Below are positions 16,344 to 26,743 of a stretch of DNA of 64,000 nucleotides, one piece after another. This DNA comes from Microbacterium sp. C7(2022) (lineage in GTDB: Bacteria; Actinomycetota; Actinomycetes; Actinomycetales; Microbacteriaceae): the NCBI RefSeq assembly GCF_028823665.1, contig NZ_JAPEHV010000002.1:62001-126000 (forward strand), given 5' to 3'. The notes beneath the pieces were generated by a model, which was not told the origin of the DNA, did not search any database, and saw nothing but the letters and a program-made list of their open reading frames with translations. The position numbers and the translations under genes were made by a program. Numbering within the stretch: the stretch's first letter is position 1; each line of letters opens with the position of its first letter.

Positions 16344-16973
16344 ATGGCGGGGCAAACCCGGATCGGTGTGCTCGCGCTCCAGGGCGACGTGCGTGAGCAC
16401 GCGCGCGTGCTGACGTCGCTGGGCGCCGAGGTGATCTTGGTGAGACGCCCGCGCGAGTTGGACCGGCTCGACGGACTGATCATCCCCGGGGGCGAGTCGA
16501 GCGTGATGGACAAGCTCACTCGCTCCTTCGGGATGCAGGATCCGCTGCGTGTCGCTATCGGCGCGGGCTTGCCGGTGTATGGAACCTGCGCAGGCCTCAT
16601 CATGCTCGCCGATCGCATCGTTCAGGGAATCGAAGGTCAGGAGACTGTTGGGGGGTTGGATGTCACGGTAAGGCGCAACGCCTTTGGTGCGCAGACGGAA
16701 TCGTTCGAGGTCGATCTGGATGTGCCAGTCCTGGGGGCGCCCCCCGTGCGCGCCGCATTCATTCGAGCGCCGGTGATCGAGCGCATCGGCCCGGGTGTTG
16801 AGGTGCTGGCGACTCTGTCGGACGGCACGATCGTCGCCGTGCGTCAGGGACCTTTGCTGGCGACGGCGTTTCATCCTGAAGTAACGGGTGACGATCGTTT
16901 TCACCGTCTGTTCGTCGACACCGCGAGGCGCGCGTCCGGCAGTCGGTGTGGGGTGGTTGAATCGACATCATGA
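16344..16973 (+). CDS. pdxT: PLP synthase, glutaminase subunit
   Basis: This 209-residue class I glutaminase releases ammonia from glutamine and channels it to PdxS. Seen: [17 protein letters not shown], the PGGESS oxyanion strand, the catalytic Cys in [11 protein letters not shown] and the His-Glu pair in [11 protein letters not shown]. The C-terminal 20 residues past RLFVDTARR are extra and not conserved. Overlaps the next gene by four bases, so the EVE-like protein downstream is probably translated from the same mRNA. Confidence 0.96.
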   Translation: MAGQTRIGVLALQGDVREHARVLTSLGAEVILVRRPRELDRLDGLIIPGGESSVMDKLTRSFGMQDPLRVAIGAGLPVYGTCAGLIMLADRIVQGIEGQETVGGLDVTVRRNAFGAQTESFEVDLDVPVLGAPPVRAAFIRAPVIERIGPGVEVLATLSDGTIVAVRQGPLLATAFHPEVTGDDRFHRLFVDTARRASGSRCGVVESTS

Positions 16974-17491
16974 CGATCAACGTCTGGTGGGCACCCAGCG
17001 CGGAGGAGCGCTATTGGATGATCGCGCCCTCACGCGGAGAGGTAGGGGAGTTCCTCCGCGCGCCTCAGTCCAGCGACGATCGACGGTTCGAGTGGTCGCA
17101 CGAGCTGGTGCGACACACGTCGCCGGGCGACACGCTCTTCGTGTGGGATCGCACGCTGCCCGAACCAGGTATCGCGGCGTGGGGGCGCGTTCTCGGCCCT
17201 CTCGAGGAAGTGACCGCGACGCGCCGTGGTGTGGCCATGCCCCACTGGCAGATGCGAATCAGCGACACCCTGCCGTTGGCGAGACCCATCACCTTGCGTG
17301 ATTTTCGGCGCATCGGCGCCGAGATCGTCGCTATTCGGGATGACACCGAGGCGGCCACCGACGGCCCGGTGTACTTTCCCTTCATCGGCTCGGCCGATAC
17401 GTTGACGCTGGCGCCGGCATACCTGTCAAAGATCCCACGAGACATGTTCGCGCTGCTGTCTTCCCGCTTCGGCTTCGAATTCACGCTGTAA
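16970..17491 (+). CDS. EVE/PUA-like domain protein of unknown function
   Basis: This 173-residue protein starts [19 protein letters not shown] and contains [33 protein letters not shown]. That pattern (short WxxP start; then GD-x-hydrophobic-W followed by GIxAxGxV) resembles EVE-type PUA-like domains, which read modified bases or RNA. The C-terminal [30 protein letters not shown] looks like a closing helix. ATG 16970 overlaps the pdxT stop. It is not a known part of B6 synthesis. The fold call is by eye and should be treated as likely, not certain. Confidence 0.5.
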   Translation: MTINVWWAPSAEERYWMIAPSRGEVGEFLRAPQSSDDRRFEWSHELVRHTSPGDTLFVWDRTLPEPGIAAWGRVLGPLEEVTATRRGVAMPHWQMRISDTLPLARPITLRDFRRIGAEIVAIRDDTEAATDGPVYFPFIGSADTLTLAPAYLSKIPRDMFALLSSRFGFEFTL

Positions 17492-17493
17492 CG

Positions 17494-18048
17494 ATGAGCG
17501 GCGAGGGAGCGACAATAACCTCCTGGGTGGCGCTACTGCGGGGAGTTAACGTCGGGGGCGTCACGATGCGGAACGCAGAGTTGGCATCGGTTTTTTCCCG
17601 ACTGGGCTTCGAGGATGCACGCGCAGTTCTCGCCAGCGGGAATGTCGTTTTTACCGGTCCGACCGACGTAGCATCCGACCGCCCTGCTCTTACAGCCCGC
17701 ATTGAGCGCGCGCTCGCGGACGCGTTCGATTACGACGCGAAGCTGATTCTGGTCCCGCAGCGCGCGCTGCGTAGCATCGTCGACCAATTCCCGTTTGATG
17801 CCGCAGACCCGTCCCGACAACCGTGGGTGGTGTTCTGCGTCGATGGGGCTCGCGAAGAGCTGCTGGCACACGCAGAAGTCGGTGACAGCGTGGCAGATCC
17901 CGTCTTAGCGGGAGACGGCGTCGTGTATTGGAATCCCCAGAAGGGGCATTCGACGTCGAGCCGTTTCGCCAAGTTCCTCGCGAAGTCGAGCATGCGTACA
18001 CGCACAACGAATCGAAACCTCCGCACGCTCCGCAAGCTCCTCGACTGA
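17494..18048 (+). CDS. DUF1697 family protein
   Basis: This 184-residue protein is a clear DUF1697 member: [43 protein letters not shown] at the N-terminus, a middle [17 protein letters not shown], and the C-terminal [34 protein letters not shown]. The family's biochemical role is not established; the invariant RG(I/V)NVGG and TxRNxxT segments are both intact. It begins two bases after the EVE-like gene stop and probably ends the pdxST transcript. Confidence 0.93.
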   Translation: MSGEGATITSWVALLRGVNVGGVTMRNAELASVFSRLGFEDARAVLASGNVVFTGPTDVASDRPALTARIERALADAFDYDAKLILVPQRALRSIVDQFPFDAADPSRQPWVVFCVDGAREELLAHAEVGDSVADPVLAGDGVVYWNPQKGHSTSSRFAKFLAKSSMRTRTTNRNLRTLRKLLD

Positions 18049-18121
18049 GCGTCGCCCGCAAGGCTGGCCTAGAATGGGTCGCCGGCGGGGGAACCCGTCG
18101 ACACGCGTATTCAGGAGCACA

Positions 18122-18880
18122 ATGTCCGGGCATTCCAAGTGGGCGACGACGAAGCACAAGAAGGCCGTCATCGACGCGCGCCGCGCCAAGTCGTTCGCCA
18201 AGCTCATCAAGAACATCGAAGTCGCTGCGAAGTTGGGAGGTGCTGACCTCGCCGGAAACCCGACTCTCTACGATGCGGTGCAGAAGGCCAAGAAGACGTC
18301 GGTGCCCAACGACAACATCGATCGCGCCATCAAACGCGGCGCCGGCATCGGTGGCGAAGCCGTCGAGTACACGTCGATCATGTACGAAGCGTACGGGCCC
18401 AGCGGCGTGGCGCTCATGGTCGAGTGCTTGACCGACAACAAGAACCGAGCCGCAGCCGAGGTGCGCACCGCGCTCAGCCGCAACGGCGCAACGCTGGCCG
18501 ATCCGGGCAGCGTCGCGTACAACTTTTCGCGTAAGGGCGTAATCGTCGTCTCGAGCGAGGGGACGACGGAGGACGACGTGATGTTGGCCGCGCTGGAAGC
18601 CGGAGCCGAAGAGGTCGAACCTCACGCCCAAGGCTTCGAGGTCCTCACCGACGCATCAGACCTCGTTACCGTGCGTTCGGCGCTGCAGGAGGCGGGCATC
18701 GACTACGAGTCGGCGGATGTGGAGTTCGTGCCGAACCTCAAGGTGGAGATTGATGCCGAGACCGCCCGCAAGGTGTTCCGCATCATCGATGCGCTCGAAG
18801 ACAGCGACGACGTGCAGAACGTCTTCAGCAACTTCGACCTGACCGCCGATGTCCAGGCGGAACTCGAAGAGGACGAATAG
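18122..18880 (+). CDS. yebC: YebC/PmpR-family protein
   Basis: This 252-residue cytosolic protein belongs to the YebC/TACO1 family, linked to transcriptional control and to translation of proline-rich or difficult sequences. The hallmark [36 protein letters not shown] opens the protein, and [24 protein letters not shown]-like sequence follows. ATG 18122 has AGGAG seven bases upstream, and TAGAAT at 18070-18075 is a plausible -10. It stands before ruvC as in most actinobacteria and is probably a separate unit, since ruvC has its own promoter. Confidence 0.96.
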   Translation: MSGHSKWATTKHKKAVIDARRAKSFAKLIKNIEVAAKLGGADLAGNPTLYDAVQKAKKTSVPNDNIDRAIKRGAGIGGEAVEYTSIMYEAYGPSGVALMVECLTDNKNRAAAEVRTALSRNGATLADPGSVAYNFSRKGVIVVSSEGTTEDDVMLAALEAGAEEVEPHAQGFEVLTDASDLVTVRSALQEAGIDYESADVEFVPNLKVEIDAETARKVFRIIDALEDSDDVQNVFSNFDLTADVQAELEEDE

Positions 18881-18916
18881 GCAGGCGCGCCTGACCGGTA
18901 TTCCCGCCATCGCGCG

Positions 18917-18922
18917 TAGCGT
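18917..18922 (+). promoter_or_regulatory. -10 element for a leaderless ruvC mRNA
   Basis: TAGCGT is followed by exactly six bases and then the GTG start at 18929. Confidence 0.5.
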
Positions 18923-18928
18923 GGGGGA

Positions 18929-19501
18929 GTGACCATTGCCACGTCTGGAACTCTGCGCGTATTCGGCGTAGATCCTGGTCTCACACGGTGCGGCGTGGGC
19001 GTGGTCGACGTGGCTCGAGATCGTTCCGCATCGCTCGTGTACGTCGATGTGGTGCGCACGTCGCCTAGCGATCCGATCGAGAAGCGTTTGGCTCTGATTG
19101 CAGAGGGGCTGCGGACAGTCGTCGATCGCTTCGCTCCGGACGTTGTCGCCGTCGAACGGGTCTTCTCGCAGCACAATCGCCAAAGCGTGATGGGCACCGC
19201 TCAAGCCAGCGGTATCGCTCTTCTGATCGCGGGCGAGCGGGGTCTTCGCGCCGAGACACACACCCCGACGGAAGTGAAGGCCGCGATCACCGGTTACGGC
19301 GCCGCAGACAAGCGGCAGGTTCAGACCATGGTGGCGCGAGTGTTGCGGTTGGACGCGCTTCCTCAACCCGCCGACGCCGCCGACGCGCTCGCGCTCGCGC
19401 TGTGCCACGCGTGGCGCACATCGACGTCGGCGCCGCGCGCGACTGCACTCACGCCCGCTCAACGTGCGTGGGCAGAGGCCGAGCGCGGCACGCGTCGCTG
19501 A
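18929..19501 (+). CDS. ruvC: Holliday junction resolvase
   Basis: This 190-residue endonuclease cuts Holliday junctions made during recombination repair, working with RuvAB. The RNase H-like fold and acidic catalytic residues are visible: first Asp in FGVDPGLTRCG, Glu in VVAVERVFSQHNRQSVMG, and the paired Asp in ADAADALALALCH. GTG 18929 starts directly after the promoter at leaderless spacing. The last 25 residues (TALTPAQRAWAEAERGTRR) are a common actinobacterial tail. It is followed by ruvA after a 46-base gap holding a second promoter. Confidence 0.96.
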   Translation: MTIATSGTLRVFGVDPGLTRCGVGVVDVARDRSASLVYVDVVRTSPSDPIEKRLALIAEGLRTVVDRFAPDVVAVERVFSQHNRQSVMGTAQASGIALLIAGERGLRAETHTPTEVKAAITGYGAADKRQVQTMVARVLRLDALPQPADAADALALALCHAWRTSTSAPRATALTPAQRAWAEAERGTRR

Positions 19502-19535
19502 GCGTGTCGCTCGAACAAACATCCGAAAACTCGCT

Positions 19536-19541
19536 TAGGGT
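19536..19541 (+). promoter_or_regulatory. -10 element for a leaderless ruvA mRNA
   Basis: TAGGGT is followed by exactly six bases and then ATG 19548. Confidence 0.5.
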
Positions 19542-19547
19542 GATGTC

Positions 19548-20168
19548 ATGATCTCCTCTCTGCGCGGCACGGTCGCCCATGTCGACTCCGACGCGGTGGT
19601 CGTCGAAGTCGGTGGTGTGGGGTTGTTGGTTGCGGTTACCTCGCAATTCGCGCGACAGGTGCATGTCGGTGATGTGGTTCTCGTGCACACAACGCTCGTC
19701 GTTCGCGAGGACTCGCTCTCCCTGTTCGGATTTTCGACTCGTGACGAGCTCGCGGTCTTCACACTGCTGTTGTCAGTGACGGGAGTGGGCCCGAAGTCCG
19801 CACTGGGCGTCTTGTCGACCCTTACTGTGCCCCAAATTTCAGATGCCGTGGCGGGTGACGATGACGCACCGTTCCGGCGGGTGTCCGGCATCGGTCCGAA
19901 GACGGCCAAGCTGATTGTGGTCCAGCTGGCGGGCAAGATTGCGGCGCCTGCCGCCACTGCGAATGGAAATGTGGGCGGACGCGCCGAACTCGCCCCCCAG
20001 GTGGTTCAAGCTCTCGTCGGACTCGGGTGGAGCGAACGTGTCGCCGTCGAAGCGGTTGACGGCGTCATCGAGAGCACCGCCGATCTGACAACCCACAGCG
20101 TTCCGTCTCTGCTCCGGCTCACGTTGGCCGCACTCGGGCCGCAACGAACGGAGTCATTGCGTGGATGA
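19548..20168 (+). CDS. ruvA: Holliday junction DNA-binding protein RuvA
   Basis: This 206-residue protein forms the tetramer that holds the four-way junction for the RuvB motor. Domain I is an OB fold ([30 protein letters not shown]), domain II has helix-hairpin-helix motifs ([18 protein letters not shown] and [16 protein letters not shown]), and domain III ([22 protein letters not shown]) contacts RuvB. It has its own promoter six bases before the ATG and overlaps ruvB by eight bases. Confidence 0.97.
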   Translation: MISSLRGTVAHVDSDAVVVEVGGVGLLVAVTSQFARQVHVGDVVLVHTTLVVREDSLSLFGFSTRDELAVFTLLLSVTGVGPKSALGVLSTLTVPQISDAVAGDDDAPFRRVSGIGPKTAKLIVVQLAGKIAAPAATANGNVGGRAELAPQVVQALVGLGWSERVAVEAVDGVIESTADLTTHSVPSLLRLTLAALGPQRTESLRG

Positions 20169-21189
20169 CCTTCAGGCCGCAGATGGGCCCATCGACGAGT
20201 CCGAGCTCGCCATCGAAGGAGCGCTCCGCCCGTCGTCGTTGTCGGAGTTCGTCGGGCAGCAGAAGGTGCGAGGGCAATTGCAACTCTTGCTGGATGCCGC
20301 TCGTATTCAGACGCGCCCGGCGGACCACATCCTCCTCGCCGGTCCGCCCGGCCTCGGCAAGACCACGCTCGCGATGATCGTCGCGCATGAAAGCGAACGC
20401 CCTCTGAGGTTATCGAGTGGCCCAGCAATCCAGCACGCGGGCGACCTCGCCGCCTTGCTGTCGAGTCTCACCCCGGGCGAGGTGCTCTTCATCGACGAGA
20501 TCCACCGGATGGCGCGTTCCGCTGAAGAGATGCTCTACCTCGCCATGGAAGACTTCCGCATCGACATCATGGTGGGTAAGGGTGCTGGCGCGACCAGCAT
20601 CCCTCTCGATCTCGCTCCGTTCACGCTTGTTGGAGCGACCACACGCTCGGGACTGTTACCCAACCCCCTCCGCGACCGTTTCGGGTTCACCGGGCACCTC
20701 GAGTACTACGAGGCAGCGGAATTGGAGCGCGTACTACATCGCTCAGCTCAGATGCTCGGTGTCGCCGTTCCTGCCCCCGCGCGCGCCGAGATCGCGCGTC
20801 GCTCACGCGGCACCCCGCGCATCGCGAACCGCTTGTTGCGCCGTGTGCGCGACTACCTGATCGTGCACGGCTCGGGAGATCAAGCGAGCGAGGCCATGGT
20901 GAACGCGGCGCTCGATCTGTACGACGTTGATTCCATCGGGCTTGACAGACTTGATCGCGCAGTCCTTGATGCATTGGTGAGGCGCTTCCGCGGGGGACCG
21001 GTTGGTCTCAGCACGCTGGCTGTTGCGGTCGGCGAAGAAGGCGACACAATCGAATCCGTCGTGGAACCGTATCTGGTTCGCATCGGTTTCATGGGCCGCA
21101 CCCCGCGAGGCAGAGTAGCGACACCTGAGGCATACGCGCACCTGGGCGTACCGACACCGAACTCGGTGCTCGGAATCCATGACCTATAA
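20161..21189 (+). CDS. ruvB: Holliday junction branch-migration ATPase RuvB
   Basis: This 342-residue AAA+ motor drives branch migration. Seen: the N-terminal [14 protein letters not shown], Walker [13 protein letters not shown], Walker [10 protein letters not shown], sensor 1 [10 protein letters not shown], and the arginine-finger region PLRDRFGF. The C-terminal winged helix ends LGVPTP. GTG 20161 overlaps ruvA (translational coupling). Length matches actinobacterial homologs. Confidence 0.98.
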   Translation: MDDLQAADGPIDESELAIEGALRPSSLSEFVGQQKVRGQLQLLLDAARIQTRPADHILLAGPPGLGKTTLAMIVAHESERPLRLSSGPAIQHAGDLAALLSSLTPGEVLFIDEIHRMARSAEEMLYLAMEDFRIDIMVGKGAGATSIPLDLAPFTLVGATTRSGLLPNPLRDRFGFTGHLEYYEAAELERVLHRSAQMLGVAVPAPARAEIARRSRGTPRIANRLLRRVRDYLIVHGSGDQASEAMVNAALDLYDVDSIGLDRLDRAVLDALVRRFRGGPVGLSTLAVAVGEEGDTIESVVEPYLVRIGFMGRTPRGRVATPEAYAHLGVPTPNSVLGIHDL

Positions 21190-21267
21190 TCGCTGGGGGC
21201 TTCATGCCCCATGACTTTAGGCAGTGCCGCCCGGCGCGTGTCTGACCCGAAAGGCGCTTCGCACTCA

Positions 21268-21672
21268 ATGGACCTCGCGACATTCTTCAATCAGTACGGC
21301 CTGATTCTGCTCCTGGGCGCACTCCTCGTCTTCATGTTCTGGAGCTCGCGCCGACGCATGCAGAAGCAGAAGCTCGAGCAGGAACAGAAGGCACGCCAGA
21401 CCGTGCCCGGTGCGAAGGTCCTGCTTCAGGGCGGCTTGTACGGAACGATCGTCGCGTTCGACCCCGACAATCTCGACGAGCCTGCGCTCGTTGAAATCGC
21501 GCCGGGCGTGCAGATCGAGGTTCACAGTCAGGCCATCCTGCGCGTGGTGTCGCCCACCGACGACGACGTCGTGCTCGACGATGCGGTGGCCGAGCCCGAG
21601 GCGGAACTCCCCGCAGCTGCGCCGGAGGCGACCGAGACCGACACCGAGCCCGGCTCGAAGCCCCAGGCCTGA
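21268..21672 (+). CDS. yajC: Sec translocon accessory protein YajC
   Basis: This 134-residue protein has one N-terminal membrane helix (YGLILLLGALLVFMFWSS, residues 8-25), a charged linker (RRRMQKQKLEQEQKARQ), the conserved PGAKVLLQGGLYGTIVAFD core and a Glu-rich tail (AVAEPEAELPAAAPEATETDTEP). I prefer ATG 21268 because it puts the helix at the N-terminus as in the family; ATG 21211 would add 19 residues with no homology-like features. It precedes secD by 42 bases in the usual yajC-secD-secF order. Confidence 0.9.
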   Translation: MDLATFFNQYGLILLLGALLVFMFWSSRRRMQKQKLEQEQKARQTVPGAKVLLQGGLYGTIVAFDPDNLDEPALVEIAPGVQIEVHSQAILRVVSPTDDDVVLDDAVAEPEAELPAAAPEATETDTEPGSKPQA

Positions 21673-21714
21673 CCGACCGCCCTTCGGGGCACCTTCAGAA
21701 AGCTGACACCCCTC

Positions 21715-23442
21715 GTGGCGACTTCTACCCCCGTGCGGCACGCCTGGCGCGCGCTCACCGGACTGCTTGTGACCATTGCCGTGCTTTTCGGCATCAACTC
21801 TCTCGGAGTCTGGGGCTTTGAAGAGAGTTCCTGGACCCCTGAGCTCGCGCTCGATCTCCAGGGTGGCACTCAGATCGTGCTCGAAGCACAAACCGGAGAC
21901 GGCGCGGACCCCTCTGCCGAGCAGATGCAGCAAGCTGTCACGATCATCCGCCAGCGCGTCGATGCCTCGGGCGTCGGAGAAGCAGACGTCACGACTCAGG
22001 CGGGCAACCAGATCGTTGTGCAGGTACCCGGTGACGCTGACGACGAGACACGTCAGCGTATCGAGGCCTCCGCCCAGCTGCAGCTGCGCGCGGTTCTGTA
22101 CACAGGCGCTCCGGTCAATAGCTTCGTCGGTGACGACGGAAACCAGACACCGTACCCCACCCCTGATCCCACCCTCGAGGCGACACCCACCGTCGCGCCG
22201 ACGAACGGCAGCGACCTGAACTGGGTGACGCCTGCAGTGCAGGCAGAGTTCCTGGCGTACGACTGTGCGGACCCTGCGAATGACCCGGCATCGGCACCGG
22301 TCGACGAGCCTCTCATCACGTGTGACGTCGATGGCTCCGCAAAGTACATTTTGGGCCCGGTTGAACTCGACGGGTCGGCCATCGTGGACGCGACGTTCGG
22401 TCTTCAGCAGAACAACGGGCTGTGGGCCGTCAACCTCACGTTCGACAGTGAGGGCACCGAGACCTTCGGCGAGATCAGCCAGCGCCTGTACGGTGCCAAC
22501 CCTCCGCTCAACCAGTTCGCGTTCGTCCTCGATGGCTCGGTCCTGTCGGCGCCGTCGATGAACGGCGTCATTCTGGATGGAAAGCCCAGTATCACGGGCA
22601 GCTTCACGCAGGAGACGTCCAAGATCCTCGCTGACCAGCTGAAGTACGGAGCACTGCCGCTGAGCTTCGAGGTCGTCAGCTCTGACACGATCTCGGCGAC
22701 GCTCGGTTCACAGCAGCTCCAGATCGGTCTGATCGCCGGCCTCATCGGTCTCGCGTTGGTCGCGCTGTACTCGCTCGTCGTCTATCGCGCGCTCGGATTC
22801 GTTATTATCGCGTCGCTTGTGGTGATGGGTATTCTCACCTACCTGGCGCTGTGCATCCTGGCGTGGCGCATGGGATTCCGGCTCTCGCTTGCGGGTGTGG
22901 CCGGTCTGATCGTCACGATCGGTTTCACCGCGGACTCATTCATCGTCTACTTCGAACGCATCCGAGACGAGTTGCGCGACGGAAAGTCGATCACCGCAGC
23001 TGTTGAGGACGGATGGGGACGTGCCAAGCGCACCATCTACATCTCGAAGTCCATCAACGTCTTGGCGGCCGTGGTGCTGTACATCCTGGCCGACGCGACA
23101 GTGAAGGGCTTCGCGTTCACGCTGGGTCTCACCACAGCGATCGACGTGTTCATCTTCATCCTGTTCACACACCCCGTCCTGCAGCTGCTGGCGCGCACTC
23201 GCTTCTTCGGGGGTGGGCACCCGCTGTCGGGCCTGGACCCGACGGCGCTGGGTGCGGTGTATCGCGGGCGCGCACAATTCCGCGCCCCCGCAGCGGCGGT
23301 CTCGACAACGGCCGCTGGAAAGAAGGCCTCGCGGTCTCGCAACGAGGCTATTCGTCGGCAGACCATCGCAGAACGCAAGCAAGCCGAGCTCGCGGCCGCA
23401 CAAGACAAACCCGGTACGCCCGGCGATGAGGGAGGCCGCTGA
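21715..23442 (+). CDS. secD: Protein translocase subunit SecD
   Basis: This 575-residue subunit uses the proton gradient to help pull exported proteins through SecYEG. It has an N-terminal helix (LTGLLVTIAVLFGINSLGVW), the conserved ALDLQGGTQIVLEAQ, a large external P1 domain with a Pro/Thr-rich insert near residues 140-165, and five C-terminal helices beginning QIGLIAGLIGLALVALYSL, with GFTADSFIVYFERIRDELRDG before helix 5. A basic tail rich in Ala/Lys/Arg follows. GTG 21715; the stop overlaps the secF ATG by one base (TGATG). Confidence 0.96.
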   Translation: MATSTPVRHAWRALTGLLVTIAVLFGINSLGVWGFEESSWTPELALDLQGGTQIVLEAQTGDGADPSAEQMQQAVTIIRQRVDASGVGEADVTTQAGNQIVVQVPGDADDETRQRIEASAQLQLRAVLYTGAPVNSFVGDDGNQTPYPTPDPTLEATPTVAPTNGSDLNWVTPAVQAEFLAYDCADPANDPASAPVDEPLITCDVDGSAKYILGPVELDGSAIVDATFGLQQNNGLWAVNLTFDSEGTETFGEISQRLYGANPPLNQFAFVLDGSVLSAPSMNGVILDGKPSITGSFTQETSKILADQLKYGALPLSFEVVSSDTISATLGSQQLQIGLIAGLIGLALVALYSLVVYRALGFVIIASLVVMGILTYLALCILAWRMGFRLSLAGVAGLIVTIGFTADSFIVYFERIRDELRDGKSITAAVEDGWGRAKRTIYISKSINVLAAVVLYILADATVKGFAFTLGLTTAIDVFIFILFTHPVLQLLARTRFFGGGHPLSGLDPTALGAVYRGRAQFRAPAAAVSTTAAGKKASRSRNEAIRRQTIAERKQAELAAAQDKPGTPGDEGGR

Positions 23443-24434
23443 TGCGTTCCATGGGCCAGTTGGGTAACGACCTATACACCGGGAAGACGTCGTTCCCGTT
23501 CGTCGGCAAGCGGAAGCTGTGGTTCATCATCGCCGCGGTCCTCGTGATCGCATCGGCACTGGTGCCCCTGTTCCGCCCGATCCAGTTCTCGATCGAGTTC
23601 ACCGGCGGTTCGCAGTTCACGGTGACCAATGTCACATCTCCGGACCAGTTGGTCGCCACCGAAGCAGTGCAATCAGTAGTGCCGGGCGCAACCACAAAGG
23701 TCACCGTGGTCGGTGACAGCGCAGTGCGGGTCCAGACTGACCAGATGGCGGACGACGCAGAGAGCCGCGCCGTAGGCGACGCTCTGGCGGCGGCATACGA
23801 CGTCCCCGTGTCCGAAGTCAGCTACTCGTTCATCGGGCCGAGCTGGGGTGCGGACGTCACGCGTCAATCCCTGTGGGGCCTGGCGATCTTCCTCGCTCTG
23901 ACATTCCTGATTCTCGCGCTGTACTTCCGTACCTGGAAGATGTCCGTCTCGGCCATCATCGGTCTTGTCGATGTGCTGGTGATCACGATCGGTGTGTACG
24001 CCTTGTTCGGCTTCGAGATTTCTCCCGCTGCTGTCATCGGATTCCTGACAATCCTGTCGTACGCGTTGTATGACACGACAGTCGTGTTCGACAAGATCAG
24101 AGAGAACACCAGCGAGGACGGCGAAGCGCTCGGCCGAACGTTCGGTGAGTCGGTGAACCTTGCCGTGAACCAGACCCTCATTCGCTCGATCAACACCACC
24201 GTGGTCGCCATTCTGCCGACCGGCGCGATCTTGTTCATCGGTGTGTTGTGGTTGGGCGCCGAGACCCTCACCGACCTGTCGCTCTCGATTTTCGTCGGCA
24301 CCATCGTGGCTGCGTACTCGACGCTGTTCGTCGCCGCGCCGTTGTACTCGCTGCTGCGGGAAAACGAGCCGACGATCAAGGCTCGCAACGAGCGCATCAT
24401 CGCCGCTCGCGAGCTCGCGGTCTCCGCTGCTTAG
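23442..24434 (+). CDS. secF: Protein translocase subunit SecF
   Basis: This 330-residue partner of SecD has one N-terminal helix (KLWFIIAAVLVIASALVPLF), the SIEFTGGSQFTV motif, a short external domain, and a C-terminal helix bundle with LSYALYDTTVVFDKIREN and the conserved NQTLIRSINTTVVAILPTGAI. It starts one base into the secD stop, so the pair is translationally coupled. Followed 62 bases later by rel, which seems to have its own promoter (TAGGAT near 24462). Confidence 0.97.
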   Translation: MRSMGQLGNDLYTGKTSFPFVGKRKLWFIIAAVLVIASALVPLFRPIQFSIEFTGGSQFTVTNVTSPDQLVATEAVQSVVPGATTKVTVVGDSAVRVQTDQMADDAESRAVGDALAAAYDVPVSEVSYSFIGPSWGADVTRQSLWGLAIFLALTFLILALYFRTWKMSVSAIIGLVDVLVITIGVYALFGFEISPAAVIGFLTILSYALYDTTVVFDKIRENTSEDGEALGRTFGESVNLAVNQTLIRSINTTVVAILPTGAILFIGVLWLGAETLTDLSLSIFVGTIVAAYSTLFVAAPLYSLLRENEPTIKARNERIIAARELAVSAA

Positions 24435-24496
24435 TGCGAGTCGGCGGTCTGTTGGCCGCGTAGGATGTTGAGCCACGGCGAAGGGGAGGGATGCTG

Positions 24497-26743
24497 ATGG
24501 CCGACACGTCAGTTCCGCAGCAGTCATCACTTCGCCGGCTGGTGCCGCGCATTTTTTCCCGAGCTGCGCGCAGAGACGACGTCGAACAACTCTTGAGGAC
24601 GGTGCGCACGCACCACCCCAAGGGAGACCTGTCAATTATCGAGCGCGCGTATGCCGTCGCTGATCGGGCTCACTCCGGGCAGGTACGGCAGAGCGGTGAG
24701 CCCTACATCACGCATCCGCTCGCAGTAGCTCAAATCCTCTCCGAGCTCGGACTTGGGCCCAAGGCCATCGCCGCGGCGCTCCTGCACGACACCGTGGAGG
24801 ACACGTCCTACGGTCTCGATGCGCTCACCGAACAGTTCGGCGACGAAGTCGCGATGCTCGTTGACGGAGTCACCAAGCTCGACAAGGTCAAATACGGGGA
24901 GTCCGCGCAAGCAGAGACCGTACGCAAGATGATCGTGGCGATGTCTCGCGACATTCGCGTTCTTCTCATCAAGCTCGCCGACCGGTTGCATAACGCACGC
25001 ACGTGGGGCTTCGTTCCGCCAGAAAAGGCCCGCAAGAAGGCAACCGAAACCCTCGAGATCTATGCACCGCTCGCGCATCGACTCGGCATCCAGACGATCA
25101 AGTCAGAACTTGAGGATCTCTCGTTCGCAGTGCTTCATCCGAAGCTCTTCGCCGAGATCGATTCGCTGGTGAAGCAACGTACTCCTCAACGCGAGGAGTA
25201 CGTGCAGAACGTCATCAACTCCGTCGACTCTGACCTACGGGAACTGCGCATCCGCGGTCGCGTGATGGGGCGTCCCAAGCAGCTGTATTCGGTCTACCAG
25301 AAGATGGTGGTGCGCGGTCGCGAGTTCGACGACATCTACGATCTCATCGGCATCCGGATCCTGGTGGGAAGCGTGCGCGATTGTTACGCCGTTCTCGGTG
25401 CAATTCACGCTCGGTGGACACCGTTGCCCGGGCGATTCAAGGACTACATCGCGACTCCGAAGTTCAATCTCTACCAGTCGCTGCACACCACGGTCATTGG
25501 CCCCGGCGGACGCACGGTAGAGATTCAGATCCGCACGCATGAGATGCATCAGCAGGCGGAATATGGCGTCGCGGCGCATTGGAAGTACAAAGAGCGCATC
25601 AGCGGCGGCAAGCCTGATACCAAGGCCCAAGAGAACGACATGGCGTGGCTCGCGCACATCTCGGACTGGCAGGCTGAGACCGCTGACCCCGGTGAGTTCC
25701 TCGACTCGCTGCGGTTCGAGATCGGCGCGAAAGAGGTGTACGTCTTTACGCCGAAGGGGCGCGTGATCGGGCTTCCCTCCGGCGCAACGCCGGTCGACTT
25801 CGCGTACGCCGTTCACACCGAGATTGGGCACCGCACCATGGGTGCGAAGGTCAACGGGCGACTCGTCCCGCTGGAATCCGAACTTAAGAGCGGCGACGTC
25901 GTTGAGGTGTTTACCTCGAAGAATCCGGATGCCAGCCCCAGCCAGGACTGGTTGAGTTTCGTCAAGAGTACGAGGGCGCGCAACAAGATTCGTGGCTGGT
26001 TCACGAAGGAGCGCCGCGACGAGGCGATCGAACAGGGCAAGGAAGCCATTGCTCGCGCGATGCGTCGGCAAAACCTGCCTCTCCAACGGCTGATGAGCCA
26101 GGATTCGTTCTCAGAGGTCGCGCATCAGCTGAGGTACGAGGACGTCACAGCGCTATACGCCGCAGTGGGCGAAGGGCATGTCTCCACCCAGTCGGTGATC
26201 GAGAAGGTCACGGCACTCGTCCGAGCCGAGGAAGACACGGCCACCGGTCCTATCGACTTGCCTGTGGGGCGCCCCCGAACCCCTCGCGCGGGCGATTCCG
26301 GGGTATTGGTCCGCGGTGCACCCGACATCCTGGTCAAGCTCGCCAAATGCTGCACTCCGGTTCCCGGCGACGAGATCGTAGGCTTCGTGACGCGCGGAAG
26401 CGGTGTGTCAGTCCACCGCGAGGACTGCACGAACGTGCGCGCCCTTCGGGACGAGCCAGACCGGTTGATCGACGTCGAATGGGCGCCAACGACGAAGAGC
26501 GTGTTCCTCGTGCAGATTCAGGTCGAGGCGCTCGATAGGTCGGGGCTTCTCAGCGATGTGACGCGCGTGCTCAGCGAGCACCACGTCAACATCCTTTCGG
26601 CCACTGTCGCCACGACCAACAACCGCCTTGCCCTCAGCAAGTTCGTGTTCGAGATGGGTGACATCGTCCACCTGGACCGCGTCCTCAACGCGGTCCGCCG
26701 CATCGACGCGGTGTACGACGTCTACCGCGTGACTTCGTCGTAA
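24497..26743 (+). CDS. rel: Bifunctional (p)ppGpp synthetase/hydrolase Rel
   Basis: This 748-residue stringent-response enzyme makes and degrades (p)ppGpp. Order: HD hydrolase ([11 protein letters not shown] at about residue 95), synthetase ([15 protein letters not shown], then [22 protein letters not shown]), TGS ([27 protein letters not shown]), a zinc-finger/helical region ([20 protein letters not shown]) and an ACT domain at the C-terminus. The RFKD motif marks the bifunctional class rather than the EFDD of synthetase-only RelA. ATG 24497 is preferred over 24491 because GGGGAGGG abuts the earlier codon. Its 3' end overlaps the convergent gene by 22 bases. Confidence 0.97.
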   Translation: MADTSVPQQSSLRRLVPRIFSRAARRDDVEQLLRTVRTHHPKGDLSIIERAYAVADRAHSGQVRQSGEPYITHPLAVAQILSELGLGPKAIAAALLHDTVEDTSYGLDALTEQFGDEVAMLVDGVTKLDKVKYGESAQAETVRKMIVAMSRDIRVLLIKLADRLHNARTWGFVPPEKARKKATETLEIYAPLAHRLGIQTIKSELEDLSFAVLHPKLFAEIDSLVKQRTPQREEYVQNVINSVDSDLRELRIRGRVMGRPKQLYSVYQKMVVRGREFDDIYDLIGIRILVGSVRDCYAVLGAIHARWTPLPGRFKDYIATPKFNLYQSLHTTVIGPGGRTVEIQIRTHEMHQQAEYGVAAHWKYKERISGGKPDTKAQENDMAWLAHISDWQAETADPGEFLDSLRFEIGAKEVYVFTPKGRVIGLPSGATPVDFAYAVHTEIGHRTMGAKVNGRLVPLESELKSGDVVEVFTSKNPDASPSQDWLSFVKSTRARNKIRGWFTKERRDEAIEQGKEAIARAMRRQNLPLQRLMSQDSFSEVAHQLRYEDVTALYAAVGEGHVSTQSVIEKVTALVRAEEDTATGPIDLPVGRPRTPRAGDSGVLVRGAPDILVKLAKCCTPVPGDEIVGFVTRGSGVSVHREDCTNVRALRDEPDRLIDVEWAPTTKSVFLVQIQVEALDRSGLLSDVTRVLSEHHVNILSATVATTNNRLALSKFVFEMGDIVHLDRVLNAVRRIDAVYDVYRVTSS

